64,000 bases of DNA from Larimichthys crocea (GCF_000972845.2 NC_040028.1:19310210-19374209); one strand, 5' to 3'; counted from the first letter of the stretch, positions 24,441 through 37,001 are shown. Notes: generated from the letters alone by a model not told the origin. Numbers and translations: made by a program.

Positions 24441-25770
24441 GCCATGCGAGGATTTCTTTTTTTTTTCTCTCCTCCGGAGCGCAAGTCTTAGAGTCTCCAA
24501 CAAGCTGAAAACAGGAGATAAACATTTTTACTTGTTGGACGATATTATACCGTTGATGCGATTACACGGAGCCAGTTTTCGCAGCATTTACTCAGCTGAA
24601 GACGGGAAAGTTCACAGCATCACCACAGTGACCGCAGCAAATATATTGGACGTGTCAGTGTAATCCAGGGTGTCAGTAAAACCTGATACTCTAAACAGGA
24701 GCAAACCTCCCCTTTTAAATAATTGATATTTTCTGATTAAATGTGGCAGTTTGAAGATAATGAATTCTTTATAGCGTGCCTTGAGCAACTCAACAGCTTT
24801 GCCCCCGCGTGACAGCTTTTATGGGGCGTCGTCTTCTTTCTTTTTTTTTTTTTTTTGCCCAAATTTTTTTGAAAGTTTAACCTATGTAGATCAATGTGCT
24901 TCCTTAAAAGAGTTTAATAAATTAAAGTGCAGGGGGCTTTTTCTTTTTTCTTTTTTTCCTCAGCGAGCAGAAAAAGCTGATGAGACAGGTTTAGTTTAAT
25001 CTCAGGCAATAGAAGTCATTAACCATTCTCCCAGGAATTAAAATATAGCTTGCCCTTTTCTTCTCTCACTTATCATTAGCATCACTTTAATCTCCCCGCG
25101 TTTCACACTGCTATTTTAATCATTACTTACTGCCTTTTGACAACTGAAGAACATGGCTTCTCCCCCGCTCAGGCAATATCCTGATTTTAGCTGACAAAAT
25201 GTAGGACATCATTTAAAAATATCTAAATTTCCTCTCCCTTTTTTTATTCTTCTATAACTTCCACTCCTCAGACCCCTGAACGTCTGTCTATTTATATCAA
25301 AGAAAGCACAAAAGACGAGAGGAGATTGAGTGGACGACATTCAAAATGTAATTTTGACTTAGCTGCGATGATAACCGAACGTATAACACGCTTTATTTGT
25401 GTCCATCATATTATTTTAATGGACATTATGGTGCACGTATTGCACTATGTGGGTCATGTAGGGTGTTTGGGGGGTATATTTGTCTGCCCTTGAATCGATG
25501 AACATTTACAACAGAAAGCACATATCTCCAGAGCGGAATATAAATAAAGTATTATGGCCAGTCTCACAATGACAATGACAGATGTAGGGCAAGCCATTTC
25601 TTCAACTTTTTTGTTTCTTTATTGCTACTGCGAACAGTAAAACTGAACAATAGGAGTGGATCTGGAGCATGATTAATTTGGAAATGGTGAAGAAAGAAGA
25701 CGATACAAAGGCCTACAGATGATTGTATCATTTATTGATTGTGAAATTTGTATTTCGAGGATCCGAATTC

Positions 25771-26236
25771 AGCAAACTTGAAGTGTTGTGTGTCACGAAA
25801 TTCATATTTTTGGCTCATTCTTAAGACAATAAAAACACAACTGGCTGGGAAATAAAGCCAATGCAGAAGTGCCAAAAACTGCAGTTCCTCTAATGTCCAC
25901 TTGAGTCTGGCTCCAGAAGTCAGTCAGTCTCCATAAGTCCCCATGTTCAAATGTCCAACTTCACAGCAGAAATAAACATGTTTACAGCCTGGTACAAAAA
26001 ACAGTTTTGGGTCTCTGTAGCTAATTTCCCCGTTCATGACAACTGTACTGAGGGTGAATTTATATACAACTCACCTGTTCACATTATATTAAGGCTTAAA
26101 GTTATGCAGGATTAAGAGCGTGGATGCTTTGATTGACAGGTAAGTGCCATTACAGATGGCTGGTTTGAGCAACCAGGCGTCAGTCGGCCCACTTCAAGCA
26201 AACTTGAAGTGTTACGTGTCACAAAATTCATATTTT
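25771..26236. repeat. interspersed repeat X, copy A, flanked by 40-bp direct repeats
   Basis: The body (about 25811-26196) matches the element nested at 28353-28815 and, inverted, the one at about 34005-34246. Shared landmarks are AATAAACATGTTTACAGCC, GTAGCTAATTTCCCCGTTC and TATATACAACTCACCTG. It is bounded on both sides by a 40-bp direct repeat (25771-25810 and 26197-26236; 37 of 40 bases match). From memory this body is a common percomorph fish repeat. It has no open frame and is presumably a non-autonomous element; its class is unknown to me. Confidence 0.8.
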
Positions 26237-27229
26237 GGTGTCAATTTGCACAGAGAAAGTCGACACAGCTTCATGTTTGCACAACACTTTTTGCGTCGTT
26301 ACATTTCAATGCACCGATTCAACAGTAATCCATCTAAGCTAGTGTAGTTCTCCCTCTAAAATACATGAAATTGAACTAATCTGCTTTTCCCTCAGTGACT
26401 CTGTACTTCACTGAACTGCCTTTTTTTTTTTTTTTTTTTACTCAAACTGTGCCAAGATTAAAGGCATTACCAAAGAACAGAAACCTCAAGTCCTTTAGAT
26501 TAGTGTTCAATTACTTAATCCTTTAATAGAATTTGAGTTTTGTCCAAAACAACAGAAGTACCTCAAACGCTGCATTATTACCGCTGTCAAAAAGCAACAA
26601 GCTGATAACTGTTGGAGGAACTGCTCATATTCCGTGCACGTGCACGCCTCCTTTACAAGTGGGGAAACTAATATAACGACCATTTAGTGAAACATATGGA
26701 TGGCATATTGTCCTAATGAGGCACACAAGCCAGCGTCGGAGACTTCTGGAGGAACTTGTATCGAAGAAGTCTCGTCTACGGAGCAGGAGGAGGAATAAAA
26801 GCCGCTGTTTGCCTTCCCCTGTCATCGCGTGCACGTGAACATGAAACCAGCACCCTTTCCTCTCCTCCTTTCCTCTCCTCTCCTCCCTCCCTTCGCCTCT
26901 CTGTTTAAAAATCAACACTGAACTTGTTCCTCTAAACGGTTGGAAGCGGTTTACGAACATCTCAACAATAAAATCCCCTCCTCTTACATCAAAAAGGAGC
27001 TCCATTCATTTTCTGATCTCCATCCAAGTTCAAAGGCTACGTTAAAGTGATACTTCAAAGACGCGTGTAATCAAAGACGCGCAGCTGTTAAAACAATCTT
27101 TTGTTAGTTCATTGTCTTCAAACCAAACTCTTCACCAAATCCCCCCTCTGCGAACGCAGGGAAGCAGAATCAAATAAGTTACATTCAATCACTCCGAGCC
27201 GGGGAGAGGCTTTGGTGTCATGCTAGAAT

Positions 27230-27430
27230 AAATGCAACACTAAAAGATTTACTACTATTTACAGCAGCTGAAGCGGTACAATAAGGCTGGTATCCTGCCG
27301 CAGGAAAAACTACCATGGTCCTCTTAAATATGCCAAGGGCTCGAGGCACTGTAAAATATGCCCTAGACAAAAGTGAGGCATTTTGACAAATTAAGCACCC
27401 GGTTATGAAGGCTACATTGTTATATTTGAT
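27230..27430. promoter_or_regulatory. candidate conserved non-coding element
   Basis: This repeat-free block is rich in complex words such as ACTACTATTTACAGCAGCTG (an E-box CAGCTG) and GACAAATTAAGCACCC (an NKX/homeodomain-like region). It ends at a CTCTCCC tract. Function is inferred. Confidence 0.33.
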
Positions 27431-27689
27431 GTTGTATCCTTGCCTCTCCCTCTCCCCCTCTCTCCCTCTCTCTGTGTGTGAGCAGTATAATGTCCTATCA
27501 GTCTTTTTCCTCTGTGGCCTGCTGCACTGTGTCATTTGATTTCTTCCACAAGGGCAAGTTGCGACTGTATTAACAAGTCCCTATCAGTACTTGATGCCAT
27601 TGAAATTTTTAATGTAAGAAAAAAAAAAGGGAGGAAAAAACGGAGGAGGAGGTGGTGGAGGTGAGAGGGGGCGGGTGGGGGGCTTTGCC

Positions 27690-27950
27690 AGTCCACTGGC
27701 TTGGCTTAATTTTTTAATATGCGTTAGCACCTTGCCTTAATCCGACTCTAATGTACATCGTCAGGGGTTACTGTTGAGATAGAGAAAGGGGCTGTCAATC
27801 AAAGCTCGGTCAAATTATACCCAGACTCCATTAGATTTAAAATAGAGCGATGAGGTCTAGCGTGAGTCAATCAAATCATTTAAGGATGGCTGTTACGGTT
27901 ATTACGTTCCACTTGTTATGGAACCTGCTCTTACCTTTATTACCGTCGCG
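27690..27950. promoter_or_regulatory. candidate conserved non-coding element
   Basis: A repeat-free block follows a G-rich stretch. It contains TTAATTTTTTAATATGCG, GTCAATCAAAGCTCGG and GAGTCAATCAAATCATT (paired TCAATCA words of the PBX/MEIS type). Function is inferred from this pattern only. Confidence 0.35.
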
Positions 27951-28198
27951 CGGCGAGTGAAAGCGAACGCCGGCCGGACTCGCACCTGTTGTTTTCATGT
28001 TAAATAGTTATTGTGCGTTTTTTTCCTGGAACTCCGCTTTAGATTGTCTCCAATGCAGAGAAACACAAACCCTGTGTACTTGCGTGCCATCTGTCTCATT
28101 CGCAGGAACATGATATAAGTTAATGCGTAACAAAATGAGAGTGTTTTTTTTTTTCTTCTTTCATTACAGCATGATCAAAAACACACAGATGAATAAGA

Positions 28199-28945
28199 AT
28201 TACTTAAAGGTCCAGTGTGTACGGTTTAGTAGCAGATTGCAACCAAATGAACTCTGGCTGTGAAATTCACATGAAAAAGCAAAACGTCCATATCTAGAGC
28301 CAGTGTTTAATTTGTCTGTTCTGAGCTACCGTAGACTCACACTGTACATGAAGGGCTCATTTTAAAGACAATAAATAAAAACACAACTACTCCATGCGGC
28401 TACCTCCATGATTGGGAAATAAAGCCAATACTGCAGTTCCTCTAACGTCCACTTGAGGCTGGCTCTAGAAGAAGTGAGTCAGTCTCCATAAGTCCCCATG
28501 TTTCACAGCAGAAATAAACATGTTTACAGCCTGGTACAAAAAACAGTTTTGGTCTCTGTAGCTAATTTCCCCGTTCATGAGAACTGTACTGAGGGTGAAT
28601 TTATATACAACTCACCTGTTCACATTATATTAAGGCTTAAAGTTATGCAGGATTAAGAGCGTGGACGCTTTGATTGACAGGTAAGTGTCGTTACAGATGG
28701 CTTGTTTGAAACACCCAGGCATCATTCGGCCCACCAATGATCTTCTTCTCTATTTCTGGCTTCAGAAACCTGCAGGTGACGTCACTCATGCTCCGTCCAT
28801 TCTTTATACTGTCATTGACTGAAAACTCTGGCTGCCAAATACACATTGAAAAGAACACAATGATTCTTATTTTCAGGTGATTACACACTAAAGAAAACAT
28901 ACTAATACATACTCCTAAATCTTACACACTGGACCTTTAAGTAAT
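28199..28945. mobile_element. TTAA-flanked inverted-repeat element with repeat X nested inside
   Basis: The outer ends are a perfect 23-bp inverted repeat: 28199-28221 reads ATTACTTAAAGGTCCAGTG and on to TGTA, and 28923-28945 is its exact reverse complement. Just inside, the left arm (to about 28340) and the right arm (from about 28816, with AGGTGATTACACACTAAAG) match the ends of the short elements at 49018 and 59840. The middle, about 28353-28815, is repeat X, which occurs alone at 25811 and 34005. The simplest reading is a roughly 270-bp MITE into which X inserted, or a composite that moved together. There is no transposase. TTAA at both ends is reminiscent of TTAA-targeting transposons, but family assignment is uncertain. 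Confidence 0.85.
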
Positions 28946-29468
28946 AATATATCACAGGATTGAGTGTACAAAGGGTATACTTTATATTTTGGTAGTATAA
29001 AGACTACTAACCTGTATATCAGATCCAAACAGGAACACAGCAGGACAGCACATGGAAAACAAAAAGGAAACAATCAGTATAACCATGAAAGAAGATATTT
29101 TAACTTAAGCGTGTAACCATCTCAGAAATAAACACGTTCACATCGGGTTTGGGTTTTTTCTTTCGGGCACAACTGAATAAGACAAAAACACGTGCGTCTG
29201 TTCTGCGAGGCGTCCGCACACAACAACAATCTGCAAGCGAGTAACAGACTTCATAAAATGAGAAACATTTTCATTTTTTTGGGACTGTTTGTAAACACGA
29301 CATGCGCTGTTCTAACTGCCAGGCAGCTTTTAACGGCCACGTTTCCAACTAACAGAAGAAGTCGAGGGGGGAAGACAAATTGCCAAAAATGACATTATCA
29401 TTTCCGTATATGTCACAAGCCAAGTAGATCTATGTCAAGCATTGAGAAAGAAAGTGTGTGAACCTGCC

Positions 29469-29546
29469 TGTGAGTGTGTGTGTGTGTGTGTGTTTGTGCC
29501 TGTGTGTGTGTAAGTGAGTCAGTCTGTGTGTGTGTGTGTGTGTGTC
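29469..29546. repeat. compound (TG)n microsatellite
   Basis: Three TG tracts are separated by short interruptions (TTTGTGCC and TAAGTGAGTCAGTC). They account for the Thr/His-rich minus-strand frame. Confidence 0.95.
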
Positions 29547-29624
29547 TGACCTGCTCCATCTGGAGGATTCAAGCACTCTGGGGCTGTCACACAATAGGGA
29601 GACGAAAGCCTGCTGAAGGATAAC

Positions 29625-30110
29625 AAATGACTTCATGGCAAAACAGCCATTGAAATTCTTTCAGTATGTGGCATTAAAAACAACTGAACAAATAGAGATA
29701 AGAAGGTGGGTAGGATTTGAAATGAGATTTTTTTCCCCTCCTCGCTCTCCCCTCTCCCTTCCTCTCTCCCTCAGCTTAAAAGCTAAACAAAACAAATGGG
29801 GCTTATTACTGCAGATTACCTTACACTGGACAGATTCACCGCATGAGGCCTAGTGTAAACAATGTCTTTCTCTCCGTGTACTAACTATGTGCCATTTATA
29901 ACAGTGAGCAATCATATCCACAGTGCCCATAGATAAAGCAAAATATATCCTGGCCAGCGGTTTAAAAATATAATTGTTTAAGGGGCTGTTTCCATGTGGG
30001 TTACCATAGCAAACACTGATAAACCAATTAAAGTCTGTTATATTACTGCTTATATTACCCCTGCATAAACAGCGGCTGTCACAGCAGACTGACTGGGTAT
30101 CTATGAGCCA
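29625..30110. promoter_or_regulatory. strong candidate conserved non-coding element
   Basis: Apart from a short CT-rich piece near 29735-29775 this is a long, high-complexity block with ATAATTGTTTAAGG, AAACCAATTAAAG, TATCTATGAG and TAGATAAAGC (GATA-type). It lies well away from the repeat clusters. Function is inferred. Confidence 0.36.
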
Positions 30111-30339
30111 AGGGAAAAGCTGAGCCGTCCATCCATCGCTCGGTGTCACTCAGGAGGTGTCGGGAACCGTTGTTAACACAGTCAAGACCCAAACAGTCTT
30201 TTCCATTTCCATTTACTAATTAATAACGATCGATGTACAGCACTGTCCTGTTCTTTTGACTAGCTCACCGTAAGCGTTCTTGTTTCTATCCGAACTGAGC
30301 GGAAACTTTAAATAAAAGCAACAATAGTTACACAAAGAA

Positions 30340-31260
30340 TAAAAAACACAGGTGGTGGCGCCGATTCTCCAGTTGGCTGGCGTTAAACCACTGAAGATGG
30401 AGACGGTAATAAATTAAAACAAATAAAGACAATGTGGAAAACACGTTAGGAATAGCAATTTTTCACGTTCCGTGTATGTGATGAATAATTCATAACGGAC
30501 GTTTCTGTCGCTTTGTCGCATTTATTGACACACTCACTTTGCTACCTCAGAAAATATTCAATGTTTCAACTTTTTTAAAATCAAATTTCCAATATTTACG
30601 CTCTACTTTTTGATCGTTTGCAGAAAATACGTTAGAAACATTTTTGTCTACCGCAATTTTTCGTCTCTTCAGCGAATTTTTGGAGTCACGTGTTTCGTGA
30701 TGAATAATTAACAACTTCACACACCTCCGAAAACATTCAATATTTATACTATATTTATATTTTTATATAGATTTTCCAATATTTACACTATTTGTTTGTT
30801 TTTAATCCAAAAATTCAAATTGCACATAAAATCTGGGGGGTCATTCATGCAAAAACTTTAAATAAAATGTTACGAAGCAGCATGCGAGCAACAAATACGC
30901 AGCTGGTCGCACGTCACGTGTTTTGTGTACGTGATGAATAATTCACCAACGGATGTTTCTGTCACATTTATCGACGATAAACTACCGAAGAAGAAGAAGA
31001 AGAAGGCATAATGATGTAATTAAAATGTCACAACTCAAAACTCAAACAAATGAAAACAATGCGGAAGATACATCAGAAATATTTTTGTCTACCGCAATTT
31101 TTCGTCTCTTTAGTGAATTTTGGTGCCGCGTGTTTATCAATTACAGTTTTTACACTATGCAACTTTTCTACATCAGAAAACATTCAATATTTCAACATTT
31201 CCAATGTATGTTTGTTTTTAATGCGAAAACTCAAATTGTGCATGAAAACTGGTGGATGTA
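30340..31260. repeat. decayed repeat block of three related units
   Basis: Three diverged copies of one segment are visible. The motif TTTTTGTCTACCGCAATTTT followed by TCGTCTCTT(C/T)AG occurs at about 30642 and 31083, with a shorter relative near 30460. GTGATGAATAATT recurs at about 30480, 30698 and 30931. CAGAAAA(T/C)ATTCAATATT/GTTTCAAC recurs near 30550 and 31175. A (GAA)n tract lies at about 30988-31005. The units are arranged head to tail and carry no open frame. From memory similar sequence is interspersed in percomorph genomes; the class is unknown to me. Confidence 0.75.
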
Positions 31261-31573
31261 AACACACTTCTGACTGACGTAAAGCATCACATCCTCTTTT
31301 CTAGAGATGTCCAGATCATTTGAAAGCTGTTTTCCACACTGGGTGGAGTTGATTCACAGCATGTACACACAACCACAGCACAGAAACAACCTGCTCAAAA
31401 TTTATCATGCAACCTAGTCGGCCTAACAATCAGGCGTTAAAGAGAACAAAAGCCCATTCCAAATAAATTCCCACTGTATTTGTGCTGGGATTTGATTTAC
31501 TGGCCTGTGGGGAGGCACCATTTGGTAGCACAAGAAGAGGCGGGGAGAGGTAGGTGGTGTCTGAGAAGAGAGT

Positions 31574-31620
31574 GTATGTATGTGTGTGTGTGTGTGTGTG
31601 TGTTTGTGTGTATGCGTGTG
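31574..31620. repeat. (TG)n microsatellite, interrupted
   Basis: A TG tract interrupted by TTTG and TATGCG. It explains the poly-Cys/Val frames on the plus strand and poly-Thr/His on the minus strand. Confidence 0.95.
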
Positions 31621-31669
31621 TGAGGGGGCTGGGCACAAGGGGATGGTGGGTAGGGGGGTGCTCATGTGC

Positions 31670-32090
31670 CAGAAGTGTTTATTGTGTCATGGTGATTTAT
31701 TGAGTGAGCTTCATTTCACTGAATGTTCTCAGATATTTATTTCCCTAAAGGCCCCACAAAGATATGAACAGGCCTGCATCCACATATGTCATCATTGCCC
31801 ATTTTACAGCGTCAGGAGATTTCTCTCAAACTAAGAGGGGGAAGAAAAAGAGAGAGGGAGAGAAACAGCTAGTGGCGATCAGGGCACCTCTCCATCAAAG
31901 CCCTGTAAACAATGGTACCTCAGCAACACGGAAATGGCATTTTTGGAATATGGCTGATGACTTTTCAGCATTCATCCCCTCTCCGCCTTCTCGCCACGCT
32001 TTCCTGCCAAACGCATACTTACAGAGCATACATAATTTAAATCAAGGTCCACTCAGCAGGACTTGTTCAACGTTAAAGAATTCCTTTTAA
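31670..32090. promoter_or_regulatory. candidate conserved non-coding element
   Basis: This block is mostly unique sequence with GGTGATTTATTGAGTGAGC, ATATGTCATCATTGCCC and ACATAATTTAAATC; a short GA-rich stretch sits at 31838-31868. Its composition resembles the other candidates. Function is inferred. Confidence 0.3.
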
Positions 32091-34004
32091 AGCTTTAAGT
32101 TTTCATTTGAGCCACACTTTTCCGGCTGCTTCCTTCAGCAGAACTTCTGGTTTCACTAAAGGAGGAATCGGACGACTTCAATATCTGCAAGGAATCAAGG
32201 ACGAAGCCGTAATTGAAAACAGGAAAGTGTCTACAGTCCAGTGATTGTCGGGGGCGTCAGAGATTGAGACGTCGGAGGTTCAATCCCAGAAATTCTGCAC
32301 ATTCGACAAGCGTCGGCCTATTTAAAGTGTAACTACACGTGAATTTTGCTAGCTGGCACCTGTGTTGTAGCAGCTACACTAGGAGCTGGGAGACTGTCCA
32401 TGTGTGTGTGTGTATGTGTGTGTGTTGCCTTGTTCAGAGGGATTTAAAACATGGAGATGAAATTATGGTTTTTATAAATTTGGTCTGAATGGTGATATTA
32501 AAACCAGCTAATTTAGCTTCAAGTGTCCAGGAAAATTTAAGTAAAAGAGCAAATCAGAAAATACAAAATTCATGAAATTAATATGCTGTTATTCTTTGTT
32601 CGAAAACATTATGGGTAAATCCACAACTTTTCTATGTATAACTCAGACACATGCTGCAGATCTGAGGTATTCACACGTGTTTTCAATGCAGATGTGATTT
32701 CGGGGCACACGACAAAGATGGAATCAGTAAATATTAGGTTTGGCAGTAGAACGAGCATCGGCATGTTCATTTCAAAGTCTGATTTTAACACATGATGGCT
32801 TGATGAACGAGGGCGAATTTCAAAAGTCTGTTTTCTTTTACCGTGTTCATGAATGTCGAATGCAGTTTTACCTGACTTTTTTTTTTCTCTTCCCCCTCCA
32901 AAAGGCCAAGGAGTGTTATGGCAAAGTACTATCTGCTTGATTCTTATTCTGTGGGGGTAGAGAGTGGGTGAGGCAGCCAGATGGTAGGAGTCTTTGATTC
33001 TCCAGATGGCTGTTCTGTGTGGTGCTCAGTGACACTGGGCAGGCTCATTGACATGCTGCCTCTCCCTCCCCTCCATCTCTTCGCCTCCTCTTCCTTCACC
33101 TCCTCCCCAAGCATAGTCACTGTTACGAAGATGGATACCAGCCCCCTGGCCTCTAGCTGCAGATCTTGAGAGGATGGGATGGGACTTTCCACTTAGCCCA
33201 CCAAAGAAAATGTCAATGTTTGGGATCATATTGATGACACCCATTTGCCACTGTCAAATCTACCTAAATTGTCTATGGGAGGTGACTGCTATTGAAGCTG
33301 GAATGATTTGAGGGATGAGCAAGCGCTGATCTTAGGTCAGCCGCAGCGTGTCTACAGGGTAAGTTTTGTATTAGCGAATAAAGTACAGCTCTCTGTTCTG
33401 GAAATCTTCAATCTCACGTTAGCAGCATGTCAGAGAACACATGTTCAGCCTCCCTGTTTATTAAAAATGGGAGAGATCTGTTTGGTGTTAATATGATTAA
33501 TAATTCAAAGTAACATTGCAGAATAAACTAGTTTTATCAGTATAAAGAGCTTAAAGTCAGTGTAAAGTCATGACAAATATGTGAGTTTGTCAGACCAAAG
33601 AAGAAAGTGTTATTAACCACCCAGCCAAATTTGAATAATTGAAAAAATAGACACGTTTATGAAATTAGGTGTCAAAATCAGGTGAAAAACTAACTTTGAA
33701 ACACTCTGCTCAGGGTGGCCTGAGCGTGTCATCGAGCCACCGTTTAAGGACCGCCCACAAAATCCTGAAAACTGGTGAAAAACTGTTTGTACCTCCAACT
33801 CCACATTTCAGTGATATATCGTTCAAAGTCTTTTCACGTGAACTATTTTGCAACATATTTAATGTGTTTTGAAAGAATTGCCTTTACACAGACCTTAAGT
33901 GCCTTTTTGAAGCCGAAAACATGCAGCACTACCCGCTCCCATGTTGGATGTACTGCTTCTTCCACCTCAATCTAAATATCTGCAAAGACATGGATCATCA
34001 GGGG

Positions 34005-34246
34005 ACCTGAGGTGGGTCGAATGACGCATGGGTGCTCTAATAAACCATCTGTAACGGCACCTACCTGTCAATCAAAGCGTCTACGCTCTTAATCCTGCAT
34101 AACTTTAAGCCTTAATATAATGTGAACAGGTGAGTTGTATATAAATTCACCCATGAACGGGGAAATTAGCTACAGAGACCAAAACTGTTTTTTGTACCAG
34201 GCTGTAAAAGTGGCCGCTCGAGGAATTACAGTTTTTAGCACTTCTG
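34005..34246. repeat. interspersed repeat X, copy C (reverse orientation, internally deleted)
   Basis: This is the reverse complement of copies A and B: it reads CACCTGTTCACATTATATTA and the other landmarks on the minus strand. It goes straight from TTTACAGCC to a GGCCACT/GAGCGGCCACTT region, so the segment between the CACTTGAG and TTTACAGCC landmarks is missing relative to copy A. It has no open frame. Confidence 0.8.
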
Positions 34247-34319
34247 TTAAAAATCGCATTATTAAGTCATTTTGTCGGCGTGTATAAATTATCATATCAG
34301 GCTGACATAGAGAAAATTG

Positions 34320-34700
34320 TCATTGACCCTCATCATTATTTTTAAGGCAGTGGAAAACACACCCGAGCCATAGTCAGTGCTGGAAATGAATCTACATTCA
34401 TGCACATCTAAATCCGCCAGTTAGGAAAATCTTGGCCTAATTTGAATTGGAACCTGTTAAGACAGTGTTTCTGCAGATCAGCCCGAGCTCTGGCATTAAA
34501 CGCTCCCTGCTTTTATTCCCTGACCCCTCGGTGCACCTCTCCTTTTGGGGGTCATATCATCATTACCATAGTGCAAGCTCAGAGACTGTGTTTTTTCTGT
34601 GTGCCTTAATTAATGTGTGTTTATAGGGGGCCACAGGAGTGAGTGCACTTAATGAAACATTGCTACGGTAGCCTCCGGGGGTCCAGAAGAGACAGCTTCT
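34320..34700. promoter_or_regulatory. candidate conserved non-coding element
   Basis: A repeat-free block right after repeat copy C, with GGCCTAATTTGAATTGG, TCATATCATCATTACC and CCTTAATTAATGTG. The sharp change from decayed repeat to high-complexity sequence is visible; regulatory function is inferred. Confidence 0.33.
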
Positions 34701-34983
34701 CTATTGTGCTGCTGATTCTTACAGGCTGTAAACACTTAATTGATCTGAGGAGCATATTTCACTGCACATTCTTGGGAAATCCTTTTCGAATTGGGACCGT
34801 TCATGATTACTTTTTAACGTCTCTTTAAGGGGGTTGAGGGAAAAAGAAGAAGAAGAAGAAGAAAAAAACATCACTGTCTGGTGTTTATTTGTGCAAAGCA
34901 AGGGTTAATTAACGATGATTCCGTACACGAAATGAGAGTAAATAAAGACGCGGGGAAGAAATGAGGAGACAGAACATGGGTAC

Positions 34984-35236
34984 GTGTGTGTGTGTGTGTG
35001 TTTGTGTGTGTGTGTGGTTATGATGATACCGCTGAAAATGATCTCCGGTTGTTGTGATGTCACGTCTGGGAGTCTAGAGAGAGAGAGAGGTGAGGTGAGG
35101 AGGGAGGATGGAAGTATTGGTGCTATAAAAAGGCCTGGAGGTCCCTCTCTCCTGTGGTGGATTGCTTTCCTCTTTGCAAAGAGTGATCCGCGCATGTGTG
35201 TGTGTGTGTGTGTGTCAGTGTGTGTGTGTGTGTGTG
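34984..35236. repeat. two (TG)n microsatellites 180 bp apart
   Basis: TG tracts lie at 34984-35016 and 35195-35236, each with one short interruption, separated by GA-rich unique sequence. Both are on the same strand. They generate the Thr/His and Cys/Val frames seen here. Confidence 0.95.
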
Positions 35237-35548
35237 CACTGGGGCCGATGACAGGGGCCATGGCCTCCACACCCGGGGGACCGCCAATGAGAAAGAAGCA
35301 TTTCCTCTAACATTCCACGGGTCACAAAAACAATTTGCCCAGAGAAAAGTGGCTAAACAGCCGCAATGCTACTGAGTGGAGCCGAGGAGGGAAAGAAACT
35401 CCGACTGACTGCCGTGTTTTTCTTCCACTCTTCAACTTTAATGGGGAGAAACCATGTGCAATACCTTACAATTAAGCAGACAAAACATGACAGCGTTTAA
35501 AAATATTATTCTGCTAGCTCAACAGCACTGTATAATTAATAAGTTTGC

Positions 35549-35817
35549 TGTGTGTGTGTGTGTGTGTGTTCTGAAGCTGTTCTGCATTGGAAGAAACAAA
35601 TTCATTTTTCACGCTTCAATTGCTTTGTGATTACTGTTAATCGAGAACACAGAATGATTCCCTACTTCATTACCCTGTACACATACCATGTCTGCTGCTG
35701 CAGGAATCTAACGACGTGACTCTCCAACACTCTGAAGTGTCGTCCTATCCCGGCCCGGCCGTTCCTACTCTAAATATGTCCACTTCAGTCGGCCATATCG
35801 TCTAAATATAAACACAG

Positions 35818-35849
<32 letters not shown>
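35549..35849. repeat. (TG)n and (CA)n microsatellites
   Basis: A TG run at 35549-35569 and a CA run at 35821-35849 flank about 250 bases of unique sequence. Because they are complementary runs they could pair as a hairpin in single-stranded form; this is inference. Confidence 0.93.
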
Positions 35850-35851
<2 letters not shown>

Positions 35852-37001
35852 TTATCTGCTGTCCTTTAATCAGTGCAGAGTCTGGACCCCCTCCGGAGAA
35901 TGCTCGTGATGACATAACATCAGGTCAAGTGAAAACCCCCGAGTAGATATGGGCAGGTTAAGCCCACCACAAATAAGCCATAGCTGATAGAGACACACAG
36001 CAGCAGCAGCTCCAGACTACTTTCTCTTTCTTTCTTTCTGTCTCCCACACAACCCACATGGGCTGACTTCTGGGACAGGTACAGGAGGAACAGAGCGGAC
36101 ATTCCTCAAAATACTCCCGATCTAGGACAAGTGAAAAACAGACAATGACAAGTGGCTGCTGCAGTGTTGCTAAGACAGTAATCTGAGGACGGGGGGGAAA
36201 AAAATAAAATAAATAACCTTTGTCAAATGACCGTGAGGCATCGGCCTATGATAAAGTGCCGTGTTGTGGGATGTGTGTGTGTGTGTGTGTCTGTGTTTAG
36301 GGGGAAAACTCGGCTTATCCTTTTTCACTCATCCAGATAAAAGTTGGCCGGTTGCTCTCCCCGGCTAAGTATGAAAATGTGTTTAGCAGCAGCCTTAAGA
36401 GGAGTTGATTGGGTGGGGGTGGGATCTCCCTGAACGCACTGCTTTTCCCTGGGAGAGTGAGGCCAGGTAGTTAATAGGGGTCAGAGGCAGGTCTGAAGTG
36501 TAAATTGGCAGGGGTGCATCAATTAGAGGGTGGCAGAGGCTAGGATAAGGAGAGCAGAGAAGAGCTAGATGGAGCAGGAGACAAGCATATAATCTTTATC
36601 GCTGCTGTGAGATGCTGCGGGAGGTCTGTCCAGAGGAATAATCAAGGAAAAAAAAAAAAAAATATTGCACAAATTAATGAGACAAAGCAAGCGGCTTTAC
36701 ATCCGTGTCCGGAATGAGATTTGAGTAATCACCGCCACGGCAGAGAGTAAAGCACGGTCAGGCTGGATGTCTCCTGCTTTATGTGGCTGTATCATGTCTC
36801 TTTATCTGAATGCTTCCTCTGCTGCTCGAGTGCCTGATTTTCTATTTGCATGAAAGGGGATTGAAGCAACCGCCGTGCCCACCTGGGCACAGGAAGAAGC
36901 ACTTCAACATATGTAGAATTACACAGACACCCAGGAGGAAATAACTCAAGTGGGCTCTTTTTCTCTCATACAAAGCAACTGAGTGGCTCTGTTTGTGTGC
37001 A

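Noticed and set aside
26625..27005. 126-codon minus-strand frame
   Set aside because: GA- and CT-rich low-complexity sequence; the protein resembles nothing known.
32190..32310. Possible tRNA-derived SINE or tRNA, from a GGTTCAATCCC word like a pol III B box
   Set aside because: The A-box side is unconvincing, no cloverleaf can be folded by eye, and there is no second copy in the window.
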